This document shows positions 15,818-23,826 of a stretch of 64,000 nt of DNA, one piece after another. Positions within the stretch are counted from its first letter, which is position 1. Each line of letters starts with the position of its first letter. Source of the DNA: Lentisalinibacter sediminis (GTDB lineage Bacteria; Pseudomonadota; Gammaproteobacteria; Steroidobacterales; Woeseiaceae); the NCBI RefSeq assembly GCF_040706615.1, contig NZ_JAPDRF010000001.1, positions 372,001-436,000 on the forward strand, written 5' to 3'. The translations under genes and the position numbers were made by a program. The notes under the pieces were generated by a model, which saw only the letters and a list, made by a program, of their open reading frames with translations, did not search any database and was not told the origin of the DNA.

Positions 15818-16678
15818 TCAGCCGGCCGTGGCGCGGGCGCGCTCGAGCATGCGCCGCCGCGGTAGCCTGAGATCGGTCACCAGGTCGAACTTCTCCATCG
15901 CCCGCAGGAGCATCCAGGTCAGGTCGAACTGCCACCATTCGAGCCCGTGGCGGGCCGAGTAGGCGAACTTGTGGTGGTTGTTGTGCCAGCCCTCGCCCAG
16001 CGCCAGCACCGCCACCAGCCAGTTGTTGGTGCTGGTATCGGCCGCATCGAACGGGCGGCTGCCCCAGAGGTGGCAGACCGAATTCACCATGAACGTGGCG
16101 TGCCACAGGGCGACAGTGGTGATGAACCAGCCCCAGACGAGCATCTGCAGCCCCGAGGTATTCAGGCCGAGCGCGGCCAGCCCTTCGCCCAGGGCAAAGA
16201 TGGCGGCACCCTGACCGAGCACGATCCAGGCGTAGTGCTGCTGCAGGAACTTCAGCTCGGGCACGCGGTAGAGATCTCTGGCATTGGCGCCGTTCTCGCG
16301 GAAGCTCTCGGCGGACAGCATCCAGCCCATGTGCGAGCGCCAGAAGCCCTGGGTGCGGGGCGAGTGGATATCCCGGTCCGTCTCCGTGTAGCGGTGGTGG
16401 CTGCGGTGGTGGGCCACCCACCAGAGCGGGCCGCCCTGGGTGGCGAGACTACCCGCGAATGCCAGCAGGAACTGCACCGTCCGGCCGGCGCGGAACGACC
16501 GGTGCGCCAGCAGTCGGTGATAACCGGCCGTGACGCCGAAACCGCGCACCAGATAGAGGATCAGCGCCACCGTCAGTGCGGCCGGACTCACGCCGGTCCA
16601 GAACGCGCCCAGGCAGCCGAGGTGAAAGATGCCCATGCCGACCAGTACGACACGGGCCTGCGTCTGCGCAGCCGTCAA
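15818..16678 (-). CDS. Acyl-CoA/fatty acid desaturase (delta-9 type)
   Basis: 286 aa. The three histidine boxes of membrane acyl desaturases are intact: 'HRLLAH', 'HHRSHH' and 'HNNHH' (within 'GEGWHNNHHKF'). Hydrophobic segments flank them. Such enzymes use diiron and O2 to insert a cis double bond in acyl-CoA or lipid-bound chains, adjusting membrane fluidity. The gene is divergent from the chalcone-isomerase-like gene, with 122 bp between starts. It converges on ccmI, 64 bp apart. Confidence 0.94.
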   Translation of the reverse strand: MTAAQTQARVVLVGMGIFHLGCLGAFWTGVSPAALTVALILYLVRGFGVTAGYHRLLAHRSFRAGRTVQFLLAFAGSLATQGGPLWWVAHHRSHHRYTETDRDIHSPRTQGFWRSHMGWMLSAESFRENGANARDLYRVPELKFLQQHYAWIVLGQGAAIFALGEGLAALGLNTSGLQMLVWGWFITTVALWHATFMVNSVCHLWGSRPFDAADTSTNNWLVAVLALGEGWHNNHHKFAYSARHGLEWWQFDLTWMLLRAMEKFDLVTDLRLPRRRMLERARATAG

Positions 16679-16800
16679 TATTCTCTCCTCAGCCTCTGTT
16701 TGCGCCAGTCCGGCGAGGCGGTTGCATCCGCCGTGGCCGCCCTGTCGAAACCCCGTACAGGAGCGGCATGGTACCGCATGGTTTCGAGGAGACCGGCACT

Positions 16801-17412
16801 ATGGATGCAATCGGGCGGATTCCGGCGGCGGCGCGTGGAGTCAGTTGGGCGGCATGGGCGCGACACCGCGTGCGCCTGAGCGCAATCACGACGGTGGCGG
16901 CTACGGCGATGGCATTGGCCGCCGCCGGTCCGGCGTCAGCCGATGCAGACGCGTCGGACGGGCCGGCCGCAGACGGTCTCGAGGTGGTCGGGCAGGGCGA
17001 GTACAGTTGGTTCGGCCTGCGCGTCTATCATGCTTCCTTCGCGACCGAGACCGGCCGCTTCAGTGACTGGACCGACACCGAGCGGGCTCGTTTCGAGATC
17101 TACTACCACCGCGACGTGAGGGCCTCGAAGCTGATCAATATCGCCCGGGAGGAGTGGGGTCGCCTGGGCGTGGACGCGCCGCCGCGGTGGTTCGGCTGGT
17201 TACGCCAGTTGCTGCCGGACGTCCGGGAAGGCGATACCCTGTCCTGTCTGGTACTGCCGGACGAGCGTACTGTCTTCTATCACAACGGCGAGAAGACCGG
17301 CGAGGTGGCGGAGCCGGAGTTCGGGCCCGCCTTCCTGTCCATCTGGCTGCACCCGGAGGCCAGATCAGCGGACCTCAGACGCGCGTTGCTGGGAGAGTCC
17401 GGGCGCAGCTGA
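16801..17412 (+). CDS. Chalcone isomerase-like periplasmic protein
   Basis: 203 aa from ATG 16801, with GAGGAG upstream; ATG 16768 is an alternative. A long n-region precedes a hydrophobic stretch and a likely signal cleavage at 'ASA', residue about 46. The mature domain has the CHI-like pattern of bacterial Chalcone_3 proteins: 'GQGEYSWFGLRVYHASFAT', 'FEIYYHRDVRASKLINIAREEW', 'GDTLSCLVLPDERTVFYHNGE' and 'FGPAFLSIWLHPEA'. Bacterial members are probably fatty-acid-binding rather than flavonoid enzymes. That would fit its divergent desaturase neighbour, but is inference. Confidence 0.8.
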   Translation: MDAIGRIPAAARGVSWAAWARHRVRLSAITTVAATAMALAAAGPASADADASDGPAADGLEVVGQGEYSWFGLRVYHASFATETGRFSDWTDTERARFEIYYHRDVRASKLINIAREEWGRLGVDAPPRWFGWLRQLLPDVREGDTLSCLVLPDERTVFYHNGEKTGEVAEPEFGPAFLSIWLHPEARSADLRRALLGESGRS

Positions 17413-17500
17413 CGGCGTGGCGCCGGCGCATACCGCGCTTTCAATGAAGCCCGGCCTCGGGCATCCTCCGTGACTCTCGCGCACAGCCCGACGGAGTCCC

Positions 17501-18343
17501 GTGGAGGCGATGGACACGATGGCCGCAATGGGCCCCGAGCTTCTGACACTCGCATTGCCCGTGCTCGCCGCCGGCATCGTCGCCGGTTTCCTGGCCGGGC
17601 TGCTGGGCATCGGCGGCGGCATCATCATCGTTCCGGCGCTGCTGGTCGCCCTCGCGGCCACGGACACCGCTGACGCGGTGACCATGCACGTCGCCGTGGC
17701 GACCTCGCTGGCCACGATCATCCCGACATCCCTGTCCTCGAGCCGGGCACACTGGCAGCGGGGATCGGTCGACCTCGAACTGGCACGCCGCTGGGCCCCC
17801 GCCGTCTTCGTGGGTGCCTGCGCGGGCGTGCTCATCGCCGATCGGCTGCACAGCGACACGCTGACGGCTATCTTCGCCGTCATGGCCGTCATATTCGGGG
17901 TGAAGATGTGGCTGCCGCTGGACGACGTGGTGCTGCGGGACGAGGTGCCTCGCGGCACCACCGCACTCTCCCTGCCGTTCTCCATCGGCGCCTTGTCGAC
18001 GCTGATGGGAATCGGCGGCGGTACCTTCGGCGTCACCGCCCTGAACCTGTTCAACCAGCCGATCCACAGGGCCGTGGGCACCGCGGCCCTGCTCGGATTC
18101 GTGATCAGCCTGCCCGCCAGCGTGGGCTACGTGCTGGCCGGCTGGGACGAGCCGGGCCGGCCGCCGTTCAGCCTGGGTTATGTCAACCTGTTGGCGGTGG
18201 CGCTCATCATCCCGGCGACCATCCTGATGGCGCCGCTGGGCGCGGCAGTCGCGCACAGGCTCAGCCGGCGCTGGCTCAGCCGGCTGTTCGGGGTGTTCCT
18301 GGTCGTCACCGGAATTCGACTCGGCATGGAGGTATGGCCGTAA
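17501..18343 (+). CDS. TSUP/TauE-SafE family permease
   Basis: 280 aa; GTG 17501 is taken as the start (GGAG at 17493-17496), with ATG 17510 or 17519 also possible. It carries the family's duplicated glycine motif after the first helix of each half: 'FLAGLLGIGGGIIIVPALL' and 'LMGIGGGTFGVTALNLF'. Eight or so transmembrane helices fit the length. TSUP proteins move sulfite, sulfoacetate or related organosulfur anions across the inner membrane; the substrate cannot be read here. The stop overlaps the crotonase start as TAATG. Confidence 0.85.
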   Translation: MEAMDTMAAMGPELLTLALPVLAAGIVAGFLAGLLGIGGGIIIVPALLVALAATDTADAVTMHVAVATSLATIIPTSLSSSRAHWQRGSVDLELARRWAPAVFVGACAGVLIADRLHSDTLTAIFAVMAVIFGVKMWLPLDDVVLRDEVPRGTTALSLPFSIGALSTLMGIGGGTFGVTALNLFNQPIHRAVGTAALLGFVISLPASVGYVLAGWDEPGRPPFSLGYVNLLAVALIIPATILMAPLGAAVAHRLSRRWLSRLFGVFLVVTGIRLGMEVWP

Positions 18344-19152
18344 TGACAGAGAACGCGAACGTCCTGGTGGAGCGAGAGGGCTACGTCACGCTGGTGACCC
18401 TGAATCGTCCCGCCCACCGCAATGCCGTCGACCGGGATACCGCAGCCGCATTGTTGGCCGCTCTCGAGGCCTTCGAACGCGATGCGGAGGCACGAGTGGC
18501 CGTGCTGGCCGGGGCCGGCGGGTCCTTCTGCGCCGGCGCCGATCTGAAGGCGTTCGCCTCGGGCGACGGCAACCGGGTGGCTGCGGACGGACCGGGGCCC
18601 ATGGGGCCGACCCGCCTGCAGCTCACGAAACCGGTGATCGCCGCGGTGGAAGGCCATGCGGTCGCCGGAGGGCTGGAACTCGCGCTCTGGTGCGACCTGC
18701 GGGTGGCGAGCCGTGACGCGGTCTTCGGCGTCTTCTGCCGGCGCTTCGGCGTCCCTCTCATCGACGGTGGCACGGTGCGCCTGCCGCGCCTGATCGGCCA
18801 GAGCCGGGCGCTGGACATGATCCTCACCGGACGCGGTGTCGGCGGGGAGGAAGCGGCGGATTTCGGGCTGGCGAATCGGCTGGTCGAGTCGGGGCAGGCC
18901 GTCACCGAGGCGATGGCGCTTGCGCGGGAGATCGGGGCGGCACCCCAGACCTGTCTCAGGAACGACCGCCTGAGCGCGCTGCGGCAATGGAGCCTGGAGG
19001 AAGACGGCGCTATGGCGCTGGAGTTCGCCCTCGGCCGCGCTACCCTGGACAGCGGCGAGAGCGCGGCAGGCGCCCGGCGTTTTTCCGCCGGCGCCGGGCG
19101 CCACGGTGGCACGGCCGGCGCCGCGCCGGATTCCGATACCGGAGCCGATTGA
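18343..19152 (+). CDS. Crotonase-fold protein (enoyl-CoA hydratase/isomerase family)
   Basis: 269 aa from ATG 18343, 9 nt after GGAGGT; ATG 18334 is too close to that site. Crotonase features are clear: 'GSFCAGADLKAF' (oxyanion-hole loop 1), 'GHAVAGGLELALWCDLRVAS' (loop 2) and 'GGTVRLPRLIG'. When aligned with mitochondrial enoyl-CoA hydratase, the positions of the two catalytic glutamates hold Cys (in 'VFCRRFG') and Asp (in 'ALDMILTG'). A classical hydratase mechanism is therefore unlikely; it may be an isomerase, hydrolase or another crotonase. The C-terminus is Ala/Gly-rich. Co-transcribed with the TSUP gene. Confidence 0.87.
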   Translation: MTENANVLVEREGYVTLVTLNRPAHRNAVDRDTAAALLAALEAFERDAEARVAVLAGAGGSFCAGADLKAFASGDGNRVAADGPGPMGPTRLQLTKPVIAAVEGHAVAGGLELALWCDLRVASRDAVFGVFCRRFGVPLIDGGTVRLPRLIGQSRALDMILTGRGVGGEEAADFGLANRLVESGQAVTEAMALAREIGAAPQTCLRNDRLSALRQWSLEEDGAMALEFALGRATLDSGESAAGARRFSAGAGRHGGTAGAAPDSDTGAD

Positions 19153-19268
19153 CAGGCGTCAACGCCGACGGTCGCGTTCGCTGACCGTCTGGAGTCGTCC
19201 TGCGCGGGGCCGGGCCGGGTCGCCGTCGTGGTAGGATTCTGCGCTTTCATCCGATCCCGAGGAGAACG

Positions 19269-20642
19269 ATGCAAGCCGGCTGGAAAACGCTCCCGATCGC
19301 CTGCGCGGCGCTGCTGTTCGCGGCGTGCGGCACCGACGAGGCCCCGCAGCCGCGGGCTTACGATTCCACCTACAAACCCCTGCCTGGCGACGGGCCGGTG
19401 CTGATCCGCGGCGCCACGGTCCTGACCGGCACCGGCGAGCGGCTGAAAGAGGCCGACGTGGTGCTGCGCGATGGACGGGTTGCGGCCGTCGGCAGCGGCC
19501 TGGACGCGCCCCGGGGCGCCCGCGTCGTGGATGGGGTGGGCCGGTGGGTGACCCCGGGTATCATCGACGTGCACTCGCACCTGGGCGTCTATCCGTCACC
19601 GGCCCTGAAAGCGCATTCGGACGGCAACGAGATGACCGCGCCGGTGACGGCCGAGGTGTGGGCGGAGCATGCGGTCTGGCCCCAGGATCCCGGCTTCGCC
19701 ACCGCGCTCGCGGGCGGCGTCACGACGCTGCAGATTCTCCCCGGCTCGGCGAATCTGATCGGCGGGCGCACCGTCACGCTGAAGAACGTCCCGTCACGCA
19801 CGGTCCAGCAGATGAAATTCCCGGGTGCGCCGCACGGTCTGAAGATGGCCTGCGGGGAGAACCCGAAGCGGGTCTATGGAGAGCGCAATCAGGCCCCGTC
19901 CACCCGCATGGGCAATGTGGCGGGGTATCGCAAGGCGTGGATCGAGGCGGCCGGGTATCTGGAGAAGCTCGAGGCCGCTGCAGCCGGTGACGGCGAGCCA
20001 CCGGCGCGGGACCTCGGCCTGGAGACGCTCGCCGGTGTGCTGCGGGGCGAGATACTGGTGCACAATCACTGTTACCGTGCCGACGAAATGGCGACCATGA
20101 TGGATGTGGCGGACGAGTTCGGCTATCGGGTCACGGCTTTTCACCATGCGGTTGAGGCGTACAAGATCGCCGATCTCCTGGCCGAGCACGATGCCTGCGC
20201 CGCGGTGTGGGCGGACTGGTGGGGCTTCAAGCTGGAAGCGTACGACGCGGTGCGCGAGAATGCGCCGCTGGTCGACGCGGCCGGCGGCTGCGCCATCATC
20301 CATTCCGATTCCGACGAGGGGATCCAGCGCCTGAACCAGGAGGCCGCCAAGGCCATGGCAGCGGCCAACCGAGCCGGCATCCCGGTCGAGCCCGAGCTGG
20401 CCATGACCTGGCTTACCCGCAATGCGGCCCGTGCCCTCGGCGTCGAGGACGTTACCGGCACGCTGGAGGCCGGCAAGATGGCGGACGTCGTGATCTGGAG
20501 CGGCGACCCGTTCAGCGTTTACAGCCGGGCCGACGAGGTCTACATCGACGGCGCGCTGGTCTACGACCGCACAGACCCCGCGCGTCAGCCGGTCACGGAT
20601 TTCACGCTCGGCACCACCCGTCGGACAGGAGGCCCGGAATGA
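19269..20642 (+). CDS. Lipoprotein amidohydrolase
   Basis: 457 aa. A signal peptide with lipobox 'LLFAAC' (Cys20) indicates a periplasmic lipoprotein. It is an amidohydrolase-superfamily TIM barrel with metal motif 'DVHSHLG' (His102, His104), further ligand-type histidines in 'VHNHCYRADE' and 'FHHAVEAY', and a late Asp in 'IIHSDSDEG'. The C-terminal beta-sandwich returns with 'GTLEAGKMADVVIWSGDPF'. Such proteins hydrolyse cyclic imides, dipeptides or related C-N bonds; the substrate is unknown. It is followed by a paralogue in an ATGA overlap, and the two probably work as a pair. Confidence 0.9.
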   Translation: MQAGWKTLPIACAALLFAACGTDEAPQPRAYDSTYKPLPGDGPVLIRGATVLTGTGERLKEADVVLRDGRVAAVGSGLDAPRGARVVDGVGRWVTPGIIDVHSHLGVYPSPALKAHSDGNEMTAPVTAEVWAEHAVWPQDPGFATALAGGVTTLQILPGSANLIGGRTVTLKNVPSRTVQQMKFPGAPHGLKMACGENPKRVYGERNQAPSTRMGNVAGYRKAWIEAAGYLEKLEAAAAGDGEPPARDLGLETLAGVLRGEILVHNHCYRADEMATMMDVADEFGYRVTAFHHAVEAYKIADLLAEHDACAAVWADWWGFKLEAYDAVRENAPLVDAAGGCAIIHSDSDEGIQRLNQEAAKAMAAANRAGIPVEPELAMTWLTRNAARALGVEDVTGTLEAGKMADVVIWSGDPFSVYSRADEVYIDGALVYDRTDPARQPVTDFTLGTTRRTGGPE

Positions 20643-22024
20643 CACGTGCGAACCCCCGGATCGGACGCCTGTTCGCAGGGCTCTGCCTGGCGGCTGCCCT
20701 GTCCGTCTCTGTCTCCGCCCCGGCCGCCGGCTCGGATGGCAGTTCGGGCGGCGATGACACTGTGGCGATTACAGGCGCGACGGTGCACACGATGGGCCCG
20801 CAAGGCACGCTCTCGCCGGCCATTTTGCTGATCGAGAACGGGCGTGTCGCGGCGGTGGGTACCGACGTCGACATCCCGGCCGGAGCCCGCCGGATCGATG
20901 CCACCGGCAAGGTGATTACGCCCGGGCTGTTCGATCCTGCCAGCGTGCTGGGAGTGGAGGAGATCAGCCTGGAAGCCTCGACGGTCGATCACGTGCAGCG
21001 GGGCGAACGCTATACGGCGGCCTTCGCCGTGGCGCCGGCCATCAATCCGCGCTCCACACTGATCGCGATCAACCGCATCGAAGGGGTCACCCGGGCGCTG
21101 GTCGCGCCCACGTCTTCCGGCCCGGACGAGGCGGGCGTGCGCAGCAGCGTCATCTCCGGCCTGGGTGCCGTGATCTCCCTGTCGGGCGATCCGGGCTCGG
21201 TCACGAGGGAACGCGCCGCCCTGTTCGCGAGGCTCGGCAGCGCCGGCGGCGCCGTCGCCTTCGGTTCCCGCGCGGAGGCCCTGTTGCGGCTGGAGAGTGC
21301 GCTGCGTGACGCGGCGGAATACGCGGACAATACCGAGGCTTATTCAAGGGGCGAGCGTCGGACACTCAGCGTGAGTGCCGAAGATCTCGAGGCACTGCAG
21401 CCGGTTCTCGCTGGCGACATGCCGCTGGTGGTCGACGTCGAGCGGGCGAGTGACATCGACGCGGTGCTGGCGCTGGCCCTCGAACACGGCCTTCGCCTGG
21501 TGATCTCGGGCGGGTCGGAGGCCTGGATGCGTGCCGACAAGCTCGCCGCCGCGGGTGTGCCCGTGATCCTGAATCCGCTCGCGAATCTGCCCGCGGACTT
21601 CGATCGGCTGGAAGCCACCCTGGAGAACGCCGCGCGACTACACGAAGCGGAGGTCACCCTCGTTTTCTCGGCCGGTGACAGCCACAACCCGCGCAACATC
21701 ACCCAGGCGGCCGGCAATGCGGTGGCCCATGGTCTGCCCTGGCACGAGGGCCTGCGGGCCATCACCCGGGCACCGGCCGAGGTCTTCGGCCTGGGCGATG
21801 AACTGGGCGCGATCCGGCCCGGCCTGGCCGCCGACCTCGTGGTCTGGGATGGCGACCCGCTGGAAGTCACCAGCTTTCCTGACCAGGTATTCATCGACGG
21901 CGCGGCCGTGCCCATGCGGAGCCGCCAGACCCTGTTGCGCGACCGGTATCGTGATCCGGCCGGCGCACCGGACCGCGGCCTGCCGCCGGCCTACGTGAGG
22001 CCGTGGACCGGGGAGGAGTTCTGA
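20639..22024 (+). CDS. Exported amidohydrolase paralogue lacking the HxH metal motif
   Basis: 461 aa, starting in an ATGA overlap with the first amidohydrolase and with an AGGAGG-type Shine-Dalgarno. A signal peptide ends near 'APAAG' (about residue 30). The barrel and C-terminal 'GAIRPGLAADLVVWDGDPLEVTSFPDQVFIDG' are typical, but the place of HxH reads 'ITPGLFDPASVLG'. The first metal-binding histidines are therefore missing, and later His ligands are not evident either. This is a known pattern in paired periplasmic amidohydrolases, where one subunit may be structural or use a different site. Its last 22 bases overlap the tamA frame. Confidence 0.87.
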   Translation: MTRANPRIGRLFAGLCLAAALSVSVSAPAAGSDGSSGGDDTVAITGATVHTMGPQGTLSPAILLIENGRVAAVGTDVDIPAGARRIDATGKVITPGLFDPASVLGVEEISLEASTVDHVQRGERYTAAFAVAPAINPRSTLIAINRIEGVTRALVAPTSSGPDEAGVRSSVISGLGAVISLSGDPGSVTRERAALFARLGSAGGAVAFGSRAEALLRLESALRDAAEYADNTEAYSRGERRTLSVSAEDLEALQPVLAGDMPLVVDVERASDIDAVLALALEHGLRLVISGGSEAWMRADKLAAAGVPVILNPLANLPADFDRLEATLENAARLHEAEVTLVFSAGDSHNPRNITQAAGNAVAHGLPWHEGLRAITRAPAEVFGLGDELGAIRPGLAADLVVWDGDPLEVTSFPDQVFIDGAAVPMRSRQTLLRDRYRDPAGAPDRGLPPAYVRPWTGEEF

Positions 22025-23826
22025 CGGACCGCTGTGCGTCTGCGTCAGGGGGGAACGAAAGCGCCGCCGGTGCGGGCAGGCGGAGCGGCAGGACTGCGGG
22101 CCTGTTTTCGGCCCTGCTGCTGGCTGCTGCAACCATTGCCACGATGGGGGCGCCCGCCGCCAGGGCCGAGCTGCTCATCGAGGGCGTCGAGGGTGAACTC
22201 CTCGACAACGCCCGGTCCTTCGCCGGCCTCGCGGACGAGCCCTGTGACGCGCCGGCCTGGCGGGTGCGGCGGGGGTTCCGCAACCTGGACCAGGAGATCA
22301 CCGACGCGCTGAAGGCACTGGGCCATTACGGCCCGACCTTCGAGAAGACGCTGGACCTGGAGCGGGAGGGCTGCTGGCTGGCGACGGTCGTCGTCGATGC
22401 CGGCCCCCGAACCCGCTACCGTGAAGTGGAGGTTCGCATCGGCGGGGCGGCCGAGGAGGATCCGGCGTTCCTGGCCGAAGCGCGGGAGGGCCGGCCGCGT
22501 GAAGGGGAGCCGCTCCATCACGGCAAGTATGCGGCGTACAAGGATCGGCTGCGCATCGCCGCCGCCGACCGGGGTTACGTCGAGGCCGAGTTCACGGCGG
22601 CCCGCATCGACGTGTGGCCCGAGCAGCAGGCGGCCGACGTCACCCTGCATTTCGCCTCCGGGCCCCGTTACCGGGTGGGCGAGATCACCGTCGAACAGGA
22701 CTTCCTCGAGCCGGGACTGGCGCGCGCGTTCCTGGATCTATCGGAAGGCGTACCTTACGACGCGGCCCTGGTCAGCGACGCCTATCAGGCCATGCTCACC
22801 AGCGGGTATTTCCGCAGCGTTCGTATCGAACCGGACCTCAGCGTCTCGCCCGACCATCGCATCCCCGTGACGGTGCGCCTCACGCCGGCGACCCGCATCG
22901 AGTACAACGTGGGGGTGGGCGCATCGACGGACGGCGGCCTGCGGTTGCGGGGCGGCTACGAGAACATGCGCGTGAACGACCGTGGCCACCGCCTGCGGGC
23001 GGAGCTGCTGGCATCGGACGTCGAGTCTTTCCTCACGGCCAGCTACCGGTTGCCCGTCGGCGATCCGACGGTCGAGTGGCTGAGCTACAACGCGGGCCTG
23101 CGCAACGAAGACACGGATACCTCGGAGACCGACAGCGCGACCTTCGGGGTGAAACGTGTGACCAAACTCGGCGGCGACTGGCTGCGAACCGAGGGCCTCG
23201 AACTCGGCTTCTGGGATTATCAGGTGAGTACGGACAGCGAAGACAGCGTGCTGGTACTGCCGTCGCTCGCGTTCAGCCGGGCCCGGTTCGACTGGGACGT
23301 CAATCCGCGCCGTGGCTACAGCGTCGGCGTGGAAGCGAGGGGCACTCACCGTGCCATCGGCTCCACAACGAGCTTCCTGCAGTTCTCCGGTTACTTCCGC
23401 CTCGTCCATCCGCTGGGACCGAAGGGGAAGCTGATCGCCGGCACCGAGCTCGGTGTGACTATGAAGAGTGAGCTGGAGGAGCTCCCGCCCGAGTTCCGAT
23501 TTTTCGCCGGCGGCGATGCTAGCGTCCGGGGCTACGGCTACCAGACGCTGGGACCCACGGACGCGGAAGGCAACGTGGTCGGGGGCACCCGCCTGGCCAC
23601 CTTGCGCCTGGAGTACGCCCATGACCTGTTCGGCAATTTTGCCGGGGCGGTGTTCGTGGATGCCGGTAACGCGTTCGACGAGCTCGACTGGTCGCCCAGC
23701 GTGGGCGCCGGCATCGGCTTGCGGTGGCGTTCGCCGGTGGGGCCGTTGCGAGTGTACCTCGCGCATCCCTTCGATGATCCGGACCGCAGCGTGCGCCTGC
23801 ACATCACCCTCGGGCCTGACCTCTGA
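22003..23826 (+). CDS. tamA: Outer membrane translocation and assembly protein TamA
   Basis: 607 aa if GTG 22003 is used. The start is uncertain because it overlaps the previous gene by 22 bp and the strong GGGGAGGAG at 22010-22018 has no ATG after it. A signal peptide lies near residues 33-55 ('GLFSALLLAAATIATMGAPAARA' in parts). Three POTRA-like repeats follow (about 55-290, e.g. 'YDAALVSDAYQAMLTSGYFRSV'). A 16-stranded barrel of the Omp85 type ends it, with 'FRFFAGGDASVRGYGYQTLGP' (the RGY lid-lock motif). It works with TamB to insert outer-membrane proteins or move lipids. Confidence 0.93.
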   Translation: MDRGGVLTDRCASASGGNESAAGAGRRSGRTAGLFSALLLAAATIATMGAPAARAELLIEGVEGELLDNARSFAGLADEPCDAPAWRVRRGFRNLDQEITDALKALGHYGPTFEKTLDLEREGCWLATVVVDAGPRTRYREVEVRIGGAAEEDPAFLAEAREGRPREGEPLHHGKYAAYKDRLRIAAADRGYVEAEFTAARIDVWPEQQAADVTLHFASGPRYRVGEITVEQDFLEPGLARAFLDLSEGVPYDAALVSDAYQAMLTSGYFRSVRIEPDLSVSPDHRIPVTVRLTPATRIEYNVGVGASTDGGLRLRGGYENMRVNDRGHRLRAELLASDVESFLTASYRLPVGDPTVEWLSYNAGLRNEDTDTSETDSATFGVKRVTKLGGDWLRTEGLELGFWDYQVSTDSEDSVLVLPSLAFSRARFDWDVNPRRGYSVGVEARGTHRAIGSTTSFLQFSGYFRLVHPLGPKGKLIAGTELGVTMKSELEELPPEFRFFAGGDASVRGYGYQTLGPTDAEGNVVGGTRLATLRLEYAHDLFGNFAGAVFVDAGNAFDELDWSPSVGAGIGLRWRSPVGPLRVYLAHPFDDPDRSVRLHITLGPDL

